Of a stretch of 64,000 nucleotides of DNA, positions 10,697-24,713 are shown one piece after another. The notes below the pieces were generated by a model. That model was not told where the DNA came from. It was given only the letters and a program-made list of their open reading frames with translations, and ran no database searches. How positions within the stretch are numbered: position 1 is the first letter of the stretch; every line of letters begins with the position of its first letter. The stretch is from assembly GCA_964057225.1 (NCBI GenBank), contig OZ059895.1, positions 11,284,001 through 11,348,000 of the forward strand. Reading direction: 5' to 3'. The position numbers and the translations under genes are program-made. This stretch comes from Auanema rhodensis. Its lineage: Eukaryota; Nematoda; Chromadorea; Rhabditida; Rhabditidae.

Positions 10697-13600
10697 ATGT
10701 TTTCAATTTTCAAGCAGTTTTACTCAGATAGCCTAACCCAAGGCAGTAAATTATCTTCAATATTATTTCTATCTTACAGTTATAAACCAATAGTTAATGA
10801 ACCATCATCTTACCTTTACTGTTTCTATCTATTTCCTATCGAAAGCAACTTTGTTCAAAAACTATACAACTGTGAAACCTTTTTTAATTTCTTGTATTTG
10901 GAGCTCTTAAGATTTGATATCATTGAGGAATCCAGATAGAACGTGGAAAATTACGTAACTAACATGAAATTGGAAAAAACTATAACGAGGATAAATATGC
11001 GAAACATTGAATATCAGATATTTTTGCTTACAACTATACCACGTTGTAAGTACGCCATGCCGCTGATTTTCAATTTTAACTCTTTTGTAACAAATGTTTT
11101 CAATTTTCAAGCAGCTTTACTTAGATAGCTCAACCCAAGGCAGCAATTTATCTTCAATATTATTTCTATCTTACAGTTATAAACCAATAGTTAATGAACC
11201 ATCATCTTACCTTTACTGTTTCTATCTATTTCCTATCGAAAGCAACTTTGTTCAAACACTATACAACTGTGAAACCTTTTTTAATTTCTTGTATTTGGAG
11301 CTCATAAGATTTGATATCATTGAGGGATCCAGATAGAACGTGGAAAATTACGTAACAAACATGAAATTGGAAAAAACTATAACGAGGATAAGTATGTGAA
11401 TCATTGAATATCAAATATTTTCGCTTAGGACCATACCACGTTGAAAGTACGCCATGCCGCTGATTTTCAATTTTAACTCTTTTGTAACAAATGTTTTCAA
11501 TTTTCAAGCAGTTTTACTCAGATAGCTTAACCTTAGGCAGCAAATTATCTTCAATATTATTTCTATCTTACAGTTATAAACTAATAGTTAATGAACCATC
11601 ATCTTACCTTTACTGTTTCTATCTATTTTCTATCAGAACAAATATTGTTCAAACACTATACGACTGTGAAACCTTTTTTAATTTCTTGTATTTGGAGCTC
11701 AAAAGATTTGATATCATTGAGGGATCCAGATAGAACGTGGAAAATTACGTAACTAACATGAAATTGGAAAAAACTATAACGAGGATAAGTATGTGAATCA
11801 TTGAATATCAGATATTTTCGCTTACAACTATACCACGTTGTAAGTACGCCATGCCGCTGATTTTCAATTTTAACTCTTTTGTAACAAATGTTTTCAATTT
11901 TCAAGCAGCTTTACTTAGATAGCTCAACCCAAGGCAGCAATTTATCTTCAATATTATTTCTATCTTACAGTTATAAACCAATAGTTAATGAACCATCATC
12001 TTACCTTTACTGTTTCTATCTATTTCCTATCGAAAGCAACTTTGTTCAAACACTATACAACTGTGAAACCTTTTTTAATTTCTTGTATTTGGAGCTCATA
12101 AGATTTGATATCATTGAGGGATCCAGATAGAACGTGGAAAATTACGTAACAAACATGAAATTGGAAAAAACTATAACGAGGATAAGTATGTGAATCATTG
12201 AATATCAAATATTTTCGCTTAGGACCATACCACGTTGAAAGTACGCCATGCCGCTGATTTTCAATTTTAACTCTTTTGTAACAAATGTTTTCAATTTTCA
12301 AGCAGTTTTACTCAGATAGCTTAACCTTAGGCAGCAAATTATCTTCAATATTATTTCTATCTTACAGTTATAAACTAATAGTTAATGAACCATCATCTTA
12401 CCTTTACTGTTTCTATCTATTTTCTATCAGAACAAATATTGTTCAAACACTATACGACTGTGAAACCTTTTTTAATTTCTTGTATTTGGAGCTCAAAAGA
12501 TTTGATATCATTGAGGGATCCAGATAGAACGTGCAAAATTACGTAACTAACATGAAATTGGAAAAAACTATAACGAGGATAAGTATGTGAATCATTGAAT
12601 ATCAGATATTTTCGCTTAGGACCATACCACGTTGAAAGTACGCCTTGCCGCTGATTTTCAATTTTAACTCTTTTGTAACAATTGTTTTCAATTTTCAAGC
12701 AGTTTTACTCAGATAGCTTAACCCAAGGCAGCAAATTATCTTCAATATTATTTCTATCTTACAGTTATAAACCAATAGTTAATGAACCATCATCTTACCT
12801 TTACTGTTTCTATCTATTTCCTATCGAAAGCAACTTTGTTCAAACACTATACAACTGTGAAACCTTTTTTAATTTCTTGTATTTGGAGCTCATAAGATTT
12901 GATATCATCGAGGGATCCAGATAGAACGTGGAAAATTACATAACTAACATGAAATTGGAAAAAACTATAACGAGGATAAGTATGTGAATCATTGAATATC
13001 AGATATTTTCGCTTAGGACCATACCACGTTGAAAGTACGCCATGCCGCTGATTTTCAATTTTAACTCTTTTGTAACAAATGTTTTCAATTTTCAAGCAGT
13101 TTTACTCAGATAGCTTAACCCAAGGCAGCAAATTATCTTTAATATTATTTCTATCTTACAGTTATAAACCAATAGTTAATGAACCATCATCTTACCTTTA
13201 CTGTTTCTATCTATTTCCTATCAAAAGCAACTTTGTTCAAACACTATACAACTGTGAAACCTTTTTTAATTTCTTGTATTTGGAGCTCATAAGATTTGAT
13301 ATCATCGAGGGATCCAGATAGAACGTGGAAAATTACATAACTAACATGAAATTGGGAAAAAATTATAACGAGGATAAGTATGTGAAACATTGAATATCAG
13401 ATTTTTACGCTTAGGACCATACCACGTTAAAAGTACGCCATGCCGCTGATTTTCGATTTTAACTCTTTTGTAACAAATGTTTTCAATTTTCAAGCAGTTT
13501 TACTTAGATAGCTCAACCCAAGGCAGCAATTTATCTTCAATATTATTTCTATCTTACAGTTATAAACCAATAGTTAATGAACCATCATCTTACTTTTACT

Positions 13601-13873
13601 GTTTCTATCTATTTCCTATCGAAAGCAACTTTGTTCAAAAACTATACAACTGTGAAACCTTTTTTAATTTCTTGTATTTGGAGCTCATAAGATTTGATAT
13701 CATCGAGGGATCCAGATAGAACGTGGAAAATTACATAACTAACATGAAATTGAAAAAAACTATAACGAGGATAAGTATGTTAATCATTGAATATCAGATA
13801 TTTTCGCTTAGGACCATACCACGTTGAAAGTACGCCATGCCGCTGATTTTCAATTTTAACTCTTTTGTAACAA
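10697..13873 (+). repeat. 6-monomer unit, expanded 8-monomer copy (A B C B C D E F)
   Basis: Monomer A at 10,697 carries GAGCTCTTAAG and GAGGAATCC, and recurs at 13,874, 15,860 and 18,243. The order here is A 10,697, B 11,094, C 11,491, B 11,888, C 12,285, D 12,682, E 13,079, F 13,477. The B-C pair is duplicated relative to the copy at 15,860. The junction from C back to B near 11,820 joins a C-type left side (ATTTTCGCTTA) to the dyad arm CAACTATACC, so the exchange point lies at the 5' edge of the dyad. Confidence 0.85.
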
Positions 13874-15859
13874 ATGTTTTCAATTTTCAAGCAGTTTTAC
13901 TCAGATAGCCTAACCCAAGGCAGCAAATTATCTTCAATATTATTTCTATCTTACAGTTATAAACCAATAGTTAATGAACCATCATCTTACCTTTACTGTT
14001 TCTATCTATTTCCTATCGAAAGCAACTTTGTTCAAAAACTATACAACTGTGAAACCTTTTTTAATTTCTTGTATTTGGAGCTCTTAAGATTTGATATCAT
14101 TGAGGAATCCAGATAGAACGTGGAAAATTACGTAACTAACATGAAATTGGAAAAAACTATAACGAGGATAAATATGCGAAACATTGAATATCAGATATTT
14201 TTGCTTACAACTATACCACGTTGTAAGTACGCCATGCCGCTGATTTTCAATTTTAACTCTTTTGTAACAAATGTTTTCAATTTTCAAGCAGATTTACTTA
14301 GATAGCTCAACCCAAGGCAGCAATTTATCTTCAATATTATTTCTATCTTACAGTTATAAACCAATAGTTAATGAACCATCATCTTACCTTTACTGTTTCT
14401 ATCTATTTCCTATCGAAAGCAACTTTGTTCAAACACTATACAACTGTGAAACCTTTTTTAATTTCTTGTATTTGGAGCTCAAAAGATTTGATATCATTGA
14501 GGGATCCAGATAGAACGTGCAAAATTACGTAACTAACATGAAATTGGAAAAAACTATAACGAGGATAAGTATGTGAATCATTGAATATCAGATATTTTCG
14601 CTTAGGACCATACCACGTTGAAAGTACGCCATGCCGCTGATTTTCAATTTTAACTCTTTTGTAACAATTGTTTTCAATTTTCAAGCAGTTTTACTCAGAT
14701 AGCTTAACCCAAGGCAGCAAATTATCTTCAATATTATTTCTATCTTACAGTTATAAACCAATAGTTAATGAACCATCATCTTACCTTTACTGTTTCTATC
14801 TATTTCCTATCGAAAGCAACTTTGTTCAAACACTATACAACTGTGAAACCTTTTTTAATTTCTTGTATTTGGAGCTCATAAGATTTGATATCATCGAGGG
14901 ATCCAGATAGAACGTGGAAAATTACATAACTAACATGAAATTGGAAAAAACTATAACGAGGATAAGTATGTGAATCATTGAATATCAGATATTTTCGCTT
15001 AGGACCATACCACGTTGAAAGTACGCCATGCCGCTGATTTTCAATTTTAACTCTTTTGTAACAAATGTTTTCAATTTTCAAGCAGTTTTACTCAGATAGC
15101 TTAACCCAAGGCAGCAAATTATCTTTAATATTATTTCTATCTTACAGTTATAAACCAATAGTTAATGAACCATCATCTTACCTTTACTGTTTCTATCTAT
15201 TTCCTATCAAAAGCAACTTTGTTCAAACACTATACAACTGTGAAACCTTTTTTAATTTCTTGTATTTGGAGCTCATAAGATTTGATATCATCGAGGGATC
15301 CAGATAGAACGTGGAAAATTACATAACTAACATGAAATTGGGAAAAAATTATAACGAGGATAAGTATGTGAAACATTGAATATCAGATTTTTACGCTTAG
15401 GACCATACCACGTTAAAAGTACGCCATGCCGCTGATTTTCGATTTTAACTCTTTTGTAACAAATGTTTTCAATTTTCAAGCAGTTTTACTTAGATAGCTC
15501 AACCCAAGGCAGCAATTTATCTTCAATATTATTTCTATCTTACAGTTATAAACCAATAGTTAATGAACCATCATCTTACTTTTACTGTTTCTATCTATTT
15601 CCTATCGAAAGCAACTTTGTTCAAAAACTATACAACTGTGAAACCTTTTTTAATTTCTTGTATTTGGAGCTCATAAGATTTGATATCATCGAGGGATCCA
15701 GATAGAACGTGGAAAATTACATAACTAACATGAAATTGAAAAAAACTATAACGAGGATAAGTATGTTAATCATTGAATATCAGATATTTTCGCTTAGGAC
15801 CATACCACGTTGAAAGTACGCCATGCCGCTGATTTTCAGTTTTAACACTTTTGTAACAA
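13874..15859 (+). repeat. 6-monomer unit, contracted 5-monomer copy (A B/C D E F)
   Basis: This copy has monomers at 13,874, 14,271, 14,668, 15,065 and 15,463. The monomer at 14,271 is a hybrid. It begins like B (CTTAGATAGCTCAACCC with CAATTTATC) and ends like C (GAGCTCAAAAG). It thus replaces two monomers with one, as expected from unequal exchange or deletion between B and C. The remaining D, E and F match those of the neighbouring copies. Confidence 0.85.
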
Positions 15860-18242
15860 ATGTTTTCAATTTTCAAGCAGTTTTACTCAGATAGCCTAAC
15901 CCAAGGCAGCAAATTATCTTCAATATTATTTCTATCTTACAGTTATAAACCAATAGTTAATGAACCATCATCTTACCTTTACTGTTTCTATCTATTTCCT
16001 ATCGAAAGCAACTTTGTTCAAAAACTATACAACTGTGAAACCTTTTTTAATTTCTTGTATTTGGAGCTCTTAAGATTTGATATCATTGAGGAATCCAGAT
16101 AGAACGTGGAAAATTACGTAACTAACATGAAATTGGAAAAAACTATAACGAGGATAAATATGCGAAACATTGAATATCAGATATTTTTGCTTACAACTAT
16201 ACCACGTTGTAAGTACGCCATGCCGCTGATTTTCAATTTTAACTCTTTTGTAACAAATGTTTTCAATTTTCAAGCAGCTTTACTTAGATAGCTCAACCCA
16301 AGGCAGCAATTTATCTTCAATATTATTTCTATCTTACAGTTATAAACCAATAGTTAATGAACCATCATCTTACCTTTACTGTTTCTATCTATTTCCTATC
16401 GAAAGCAACTTTGTTCAAACACTATACAACTGTGAAACCTTTTTTAATTTCTTGTATTTGGAGCTCATAAGATTTGATATCATTGAGGGATCCAGATAGA
16501 ACGTGGAAAATTACGTAACAAACATGAAATTGGAAAAAACTATAACGAGGATAAGTATGTGAATCATTGAATATCAAATATTTTCGCTTAGGACCATACC
16601 ACGTTGAAAGTACGCCATGCCGCTGATTTTCAATTTTAACTCTTTTGTAACAAATGTTTTCAATTTTCAAGCAGTTTTACTCAGATAGCTTAACCTTAGG
16701 CAGCAAATTATCTTCAATATTATTTCTATCTTACAGTTATAAACTAATAGTTAATGAACCATCATCTTACCTTTACTGTTTCTATCTATTTTCTATCAGA
16801 ACAAATATTGTTCAAACACTATACGACTGTGAAACCTTTTTTAATTTCTTGTATTTGGAGCTCAAAAGATTTGATATCATTGAGGGATCCAGATAGAACG
16901 TGCAAAATTACGTAACTAACATGAAATTGGAAAAAACTATAACGAGGATAAGTATGTGAATCATTGAATATCAGATATTTTCGCTTAGGACCATACCACG
17001 TTGAAAGTACGCCATGCCGCTGATTTTCAATTTTAACTCTTTTGTAACAATTGTTTTCAATTTTCAAGCAGTTTTACTCAGATAGCTTAACCCAAGGCAG
17101 CAAATTATCTTCAATATTATTTCTATCTTACAGTTATAAACCAATAGTTAATGAACCATCATCTTACCTTTACTGTTTCTATCTATTTCCTATCGAAAGC
17201 AACTTTGTTCAAACACTATACAACTGTGAAACCTTTTTTAATTTCTTGTATTTGGAGCTCATAAGATTTGATATCATCGAGGGATCCAGATAGAACGTGG
17301 AAAATTACATAACTAACATGAAATTGGAAAAAACTATAACGAGGATAAGTATGTGAATCATTGAATATCAGATATTTTCGCTTAGGACCATACCACGTTG
17401 AAAGTACGCCATGCCGCTGATTTTCAATTTTAACTCTTTTGTAACAAATGTTTTCAATTTTCAAGCAGTTTTACTCAGATAGCTTAACCCAAGGCAGCAA
17501 ATTATCTTTAATATTATTTCTATCTTACAGTTATAAACCAATAGTTAATGAACCATCATCTTACCTTTACTGTTTCTATCTATTTCCTATCAAAAGCAAC
17601 TTTGTTCAAACACTATACAACTGTGAAACCTTTTTTAATTTCTTGTATTTGGAGCTCATAAGATTTGATATCATCGAGGGATCCAGATAGAACGTGGAAA
17701 ATTACATAACTAACATGAAATTGGGAAAAAATTATAACGAGGATAAGTATGTGAAACATTGAATATCAGATTTTTACGCTTAGGACCATACCACGTTAAA
17801 AGTACGCCATGCCGCTGATTTTCGATTTTAACTCTTTTGTAACAAATGTTTTCAATTTTCAAGCAGTTTTACTTAGATAGCTCAACCCAAGGCAGCAATT
17901 TATCTTCAATATTATTTCTATCTTACAGTTATAAACCAATAGTTAATGAACCATCATCTTACTTTTACTGTTTCTATCTATTTCCTATCGAAAGCAACTT
18001 TGTTCAAAAACTATACAACTGTGAAACCTTTTTTAATTTCTTGTATTTGGAGCTCATAAGATTTGATATCATCGAGGGATCCAGATAGAACGTGGAAAAT
18101 TACATAACTAACATGAAATTGAAAAAAACTATAACGAGGATAAGTATGTTAATCATTGAATATCAGATATTTTCGCTTAGGACCATACCACGTTGAAAGT
18201 ACGCCATGCCGCTGATTTTCAGTTTTAACACTTTTGTAACAA
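15860..18242 (+). repeat. 6-monomer unit, canonical copy (A B C D E F), 2,383 bp
   Basis: The six monomers at 15,860, 16,257, 16,654, 17,051, 17,448 and 17,846 give the simplest order, from which the 8- and 5-monomer neighbours can be derived. Monomer C carries AGAACAAATATTGTTC, containing an extra dyad (GAACAA and TTGTTC). A private change just before the unit (CAGTTTTAACAC near 15,838) is also found before the next unit near 18,220, linking these two copies. Confidence 0.85.
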
Positions 18243-20625
18243 ATGTTTTCAATTTTCAAGCAGTTTTACTCAGATAGCCTAACCCAAGGCAGCAAATTAT
18301 CTTCAATATTATTTCTATCTTACAGTTATAAACCAATAGTTAATGAACCATCATCTTACCTTTACTGTTTCTATCTATTTCCTATCGAAAGCAACTTTGT
18401 TCAAAAACTATACAACTGTGAAACCTTTTTTAATTTCTTGTATTTGGAGCTCTTAAGATTTGATATCATTGAGGAATCCAGATAGAACGTGGAAAATTAC
18501 GTAACTAACATGAAATTGGAAAAAACTATAACGAGGATAAATATGCGAAACATTGAATATCAGATATTTTTGCTTACAACTATACCACGTTGTAAGTACG
18601 CCATGCCGCTGATTTTCAATTTTAACTCTTTTGTAACAAATGTTTTCAATTTTCAAGCAGCTTTACTTAGATAGCTCAACCCAAGGCAGCAATTTATCTT
18701 CAATATTATTTCTATCTTACAGTTATAAACCAATAGTTAATGAACCATCATCTTACCTTTACTGTTTCTATCTATTTCCTATCGAAAGCAACTTTGTTCA
18801 AACACTATACAACTGTGAAACCTTTTTTAATTTCTTGTATTTGGAGCTCATAAGATTTGATATCATCGAGGGATCCAGATAGAACGTGGAAAATTACATA
18901 ACTAACATGAAATTGGGAAAAAATTATAACGAGGATAAGTATGTAAATCATTGAATATCAGATATTTTTGCTTACAACTATACCACGTTGAAAGTACGCC
19001 ATGCCGCTGATTTTCAATTTTAACTCTTTTGTAACAAATTTTTTCAATTTTCAAGCAGTTTTACTCAGATAGCTTAACCTTAGGCAGCAAATTATCTTCA
19101 ATATTATTTCTATCTTACAGTTATAAACCAATAGTTAATGAACCATCATCTTACCTTTACTGTTTCTATCTATTTCCTATCGAAAGCAACTTTGTTCAAA
19201 CACTATACAACTGTGAAACCTTTTTTAATTTCTTGTATTTGGAGCTCATAAGATTTGATATCATCGAGGGATCCAGATAGAACGTGGAAAATTACATAAC
19301 TAACATGAAATTGGAAAAAACTATAACGAGGATAATTATGTGAATCATTGAATATCAGATATTTTCGCTTAGGACCATACCACGTTGAAAGTACGCCATG
19401 CCGCTGATTTTCAATTTTAACTCTTTTGTAACAAATTTTTTCAATTTTCAAGCAGTTTTACTCAGATAGCTTAACCTTAGGCAGCAAATTATCTTCAATA
19501 TTATTTCTATCTTACAGTTATAAACCAATAGTTAATGAACCATCATCTTACCTTTACTGTTTCTATCTATTTTCTATCAGAACAAATATTGTTCAAACAC
19601 TATACGACTGTGAAACCTTTTTTAATTTCTTGTATTTGGAGCTCAAAAGATTTGATATCATTGAGGGATCCAGATAGAACGTGGAAAATTACGTAACTAA
19701 CATGAAATTGGAAAAAACTATAACGAGGATAAATATGCGAAACATTGAATATCAGATATTTTTGCTTACAACTATACCACGTTGTAAGTACGCCATGCCG
19801 CTGATTTTCAATTTTAACTCTTTTGTAACAAATGTTTTCAATTTTCAAGCAGCTTTACTTAGATAGCTCAACCCAAGGCAGCAATTTATCTTCAATATTA
19901 TTTCTATCTTACAGTTATAAACCAATAGTTAATGAACCATCATCTTACCTTTACTGTTTCTATCTATTTCCTATCGAAAGCAACTTTGTTCAAACACTAT
20001 ACAACTGTGAAACCTTTTTTAATTTCTTGTATTTGGAGCTCATAAGATTTGATATCATTGAGGGATCCAGATAGAACGTGGAAAATTACGTAACAAACAT
20101 GAAATTGGAAAAAACTATAACGAGGATAAGTATGTGAATCATTGAATATCAAATATTTTCGCTTAGGACCATACCACGTTGAAAGTACGCCATGCCGCTG
20201 ATTTTCAATTTTAACTCTTTTGTAACAAATGTTTTCAATTTTCAAGCAGTTTTACTCAGATAGCTTAACCTTAGGCAGCAAATTATCTTCAATATTATTT
20301 CTATCTTACAGTTATAAACCAATAGTTAATGAACCATCATCTTACCTTTACTGTTTCTATCTATTTTCTATCAGAACAAATATTGTTCAAACACTATACG
20401 ACTGTGAAACCTTTTTTAATTTCTTGTATTTGGAGCTCAAAAGATTTGATATCATTGAGGGATCCAGATAGAACGTGCAAAATTACGTAACTAACATGAA
20501 ATTGGAAAAAACTATAACGAAGATAAGTATGTGAATCATTGAATATCAGATATTTTCGCTTAGGACCATACCACGTTGAAAGTACGCCATGCCGCTGATT
20601 TTCAATTTTAACTCTTTTGTAACAA
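18243..20625 (+). repeat. 6-monomer unit, scrambled copy
   Basis: This copy has the canonical 2,383-bp length but a different order: A at 18,243, a B-like hybrid at 18,640, two monomers near 19,037 and 19,434 that share loss of the ATG (AAATTTTTT), then B at 19,832 and C at 20,229. The monomer at 20,626 begins D-like. Near 18,972-18,995 the left arm of the dyad (TTACAAC) is joined to the right arm of the other class (GTTGAAAG), so an exchange occurred inside the dyad. Confidence 0.75.
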
Positions 20626-21929
20626 TTGTTTTCAATTTTCAAGCAGTTTTACTCAGATAGCTTAACCCAAGGCAGCAAATTATCTTCAATATTATTTCTA
20701 TCTTACAGTTATAAACCAGTAGTTAATGAACCATCATCTTACCTTCACTGTTTCTATCTATTTCCTATCGAAAGCAACTTTGTTCAAAAACTATACAACT
20801 GTGAAACCTTTTTTAATTTCTTGTATTTGGAGCTCATAAGATTTGATATCATTGAGGGATCCAGATAGAACGTGGAAAATTACGTAACTAACATGAAATT
20901 GGAAAAAACTATAACGAGGATAAGTATGTGAATCATTGAATATCAGATATTTTCGCTTAGGACCATACCACGTTGAAAGTACGCCATGCCGCTGATTTTC
21001 AATTTTAACTCTTTTGTAACAAATGTTTTCAATTTTCAAGCAGTTTTACTCAGATAGCTTAACCCAAGGCAGCAAATTATCTTCAATATTATTTCTATCT
21101 TACAGTTATAAACCAATAGTTAATGAACCATCATCTTACCTTCACTGTTTCTATCTATTTCCTATCGAAAGCAACTTTGTTCAAAAACTATACAACTGTG
21201 AAACCTTTTTTAATTTCTTGTATTTGGAGCTCATAAGATTTGATATCATTGAGGGATCCAGATAGAACGTGGAAAATTACGTAACTAACATGAAATTGGA
21301 AAAAACTATAACGAGGATAAGTATGTGAATCATTGAATATCAGATATTTTCGCTTAGGACCATACCACGTTGAATGTACGCCATGCCGCAGATTTTCAAT
21401 TTTAACTCTTTTGTAACAAATGTTTCCAATTTGCAAGCAGTTTTACTCAGATAGCTTAACCCAAGGCAGCAAACTATCTTCAATAATATTTCTATCTTAC
21501 AGTTATAAACCAATAGTTAATGAACTATCATCTTACCTTTACTGTTTCTATCTATTTCCTATCAAAAGCAACTTTGTTCAAACACTATACAACTGTGAAA
21601 CCTTTTTTTATTTCTTGTATTTGGAGCTCATAAGATTTGATATCATCGAGGGATCCAGATAGAACGTGGAAAATTACATAACTAACATGAAATTGGGAAA
21701 AAATTATAACGAGGATAAGTATGTAAATCATTGAATATCAGATATTTTTGCTTACAACTATACCACGTTGTAAGTACGCCATGCCGCTGATTTTCAATTT
21801 TAACTCTTTTTTAACAAATGTTTTCAATTTTCAAGCAGTTTTACTTAGATAGCTCAACCCAAGGCAGCAAATTATCTCCAATCTTATTTCTATCTTACAG
21901 ATATAAACCAGTAGTTAATGAACCATCAT
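20626..21929 (+). repeat. Transitional monomers between higher-order blocks
   Basis: Monomers at 20,626 and 21,023 are near-copies sharing CTTCACTG. The monomer at 21,420 carries TTTCCAATTTGCAAG and GAACTATCATC, a combination otherwise seen only at 34,537. The next monomer, at 21,818, introduces the ACTATTTC / GAAACCAAC variant. No other feature is seen. Confidence 0.7.
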
Positions 21930-24713
21930 CTTACCTTTACTATTTCTATCTATTTCCTATCGAAACCAACTTTGTTCAAAAACTATACAACTGTGAAACT
22001 TTTTTTAATTTCTTGTATTTGGAGCTCATAAGATTTGATATCATTGAGGGATCCAGATAGAACATGGAAAATTACATAACTAACATGAAATTGGGAAAAA
22101 ATTAAAACGAGGATAAGAATGTAATTCATTGAATATCAGATATTTTCGCTTAGGACCATACCACGTTGAAAGTACGCCATGCCGCTGATTTTCAATTTTA
22201 ACTCTTTTGTAACGAATGTTTTCAATTTTCAAGCAGTTTTACTCAGATAGCTTAACCCAAGGCAGCAAATTATCTTCAATATTATTTCTATCTTACAGTT
22301 ATAAACGAATAGTTAATGACCATCATCTTACCTTTACTGTTTCTATCTATTTCCTATCGAAAGCAACTTTGTTCAAAAACTATACAACTGTGAAACCTTT
22401 CTTAATTTCTTGTATTTGGAGCTCATAAGATTTGATATCATCGAGGGATCCAGATAGAACGTTGAAAATTACAAAACTAACATGAAATTGGGGAAAAATT
22501 ATAACGAGGATAAGTATGCAAAACATTGAATATCAGATATTTTCGCTTAGGACCATACCACGTTGAAAGTACGCCATGCCGCTGATTTTCAATTTTAACT
22601 CTTCTGTAACAAATGTTTTCAATTTTCAAGCAGTTTTACTCAGATAGCTCAACCCAAGGCAGCAAATTATCTTCAATATTATTTCTATCTTACAGTTATA
22701 AACCAATAGTTAATGAACCATCATCTTACCTTTACTGTTTCTATCTATTTCCTATCAAAAGCAACTTTGTTCAAACACTATACAACTGTGAAACCTTTTT
22801 TAATTTCTTGTATTTGGAGCTCATAAGATTTGATATCATCGAGGGATCCAGATAGAACGTGGAAAATTACATAACTAACATGAAATTGGAAAAAACTATA
22901 ACGAGGATAAGTATGTGAATCATTGAATATCAGATATTTTTGCTTAGGACCATACCACGTTGAAAGTACGCCATGCCGCTGATTTTCAATTTTAACTCTT
23001 TTGTAACAAATGTTTTCAATTTTCAAGCAGTTTTACTCAGATAGCTTAACCCAAGGCAGCAAATTATCTTCAATATTATTTCTATCTTACAGTTATAAAC
23101 CAATAGTTAATGAACCATCATCTTACCTTTACTGTTTCTATCTATTTCCTATCGAAAGCAACTTTGTTCAAAAACTATACAACTGTGAAACCTTTTTTAA
23201 TTTCTTGTATTTGGAGCTCATAAGATTTGATATCATTGAGGGATCCAGATAGAACGTGGAAAATTACGTAACTAACATGAAATTGGAAAAAACTATAACG
23301 AGGATAAGTATGTGAATCATTGAATATCAGATATTTTCGCTTAGGACCATACCACGTTGAAAGTACGCCATGCCGCTGATTTTCAATTTTAACTTTTTTG
23401 TAACAAATGTTTTCAATTTTCAAGCAGTTTTACTCAGATAGCTTAACCCAAGGCAGCAAATTATCTTCAATATTATTTCTATCTTACAGTTATAAACGAA
23501 TAGTTAATGAACCATCATCTTTCCTTTACTGTTTCTATCTATTTCCTATCGAAAGCAACTTTGTTCAAACACTATACAACTGTGAAACCTTTTTTAATTT
23601 CTTGTATTTGGAGCTCATAAGATTTGATATCATTGAGGGATCCAGATAGAACGTGGAAAATTACGTAACTAACATGAAATTGGAAAAAAAAACAATAACG
23701 AGGATAAGTATGTGAATCATTGAATATCAAATATTTTCGCTTAGGACCATACCACGTTGAAAGTACGCCATGCCGCTGATTTTCAATTTTAACTCTTTTG
23801 TAACAAATGTTTTCAATTTTCAAGCAGTTTTACTCAGATAGCTTAACCCAAGGCAGCAAATTATCTTCAATATTATTTCTATCTTACAGTTATAAACCAA
23901 TAGTTAATGAACCATCATCTTACCTTTACTGTTTCTATCTATTTCCTATCGAAAGCAACTTTGTTCAAACACTATACAACTGTGAAACCTTTTTTAATTT
24001 CTTGTATTTGGAGCTCATAAGATTTGATATCATCGAGGGATCCAGATAGAACGTGGAAAATTACATAACTAACATGAAATTGGGAAAAAATTATAACGAG
24101 GATAAGTATGTAAATCATTGAATATCAGATATTTTTGCTTACAACTATACCACGTTGTAAGTACGCCATGCCGCTGATTTTCAATTTTAACTCTTTTTTA
24201 ACAAATGTTTTCAATTTTCAAGCAGTTTTACTTAGATAGCTCAACCCAAGGCAGCAAATTATCTTCAATCTTATTTCTATCTTACAGATATAAACCAGTA
24301 GTTAATGAACCATCATCTTACCTTAACTATTTCTATCTATTTCTTATCGAAACCAACTTTGTTCAAAAACTATACAACTGTGAAACCTTTTTTAATTTCT
24401 TGTATTTGGAGCTCATAAGTTTTGATATCATCGAGGGATCCAGATAGAACGTGGAAAATTACATAACTAACATGAAATTGGAAAAAACTATAACGAGGAT
24501 AAGTATGTGAATCATTGAATATCAAATATTTTCGCTTAGGACCATACCACGTTGAAAGTACGCCATGCCGCTGATTTTCAATTTTAACTCTTTTGTAACA
24601 AATGTTTTCAATTTTCAAGCAGTTTTACTCAGATAGCTTAACCCAAGGCAGCAAATTATCTTCAATATTATTTCTATCTTACAGTTATAAACCAATAGTT
24701 AATGAACCATCAT
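21930..24713 (+). repeat. 7-monomer unit, copy 1 (2,784 bp)
   Basis: This matches 24,714 onward at an offset of 2,784 bp. Shared private marks include a T-run expansion in GAAACTTTTTTT near 21,996 and 24,780, AATTAAAACGAGG near 22,101, and the single-base deletion in TTAATGACCATC near 22,319 and 25,103. One internal monomer (23,407-23,806) is 400 bp because its A-run near 23,683 grew by three bases. That change is absent from the second copy. Confidence 0.8.

Noticed and set aside
10943-11128. 61-codon plus-strand frames (also at 14,120, 16,106, 18,489 and 19,681)
   Set aside because: These open only where ATGTGAA is replaced by ATGCGAA in certain monomers. They are short, family-less and shared only because the monomers are copies of one another.
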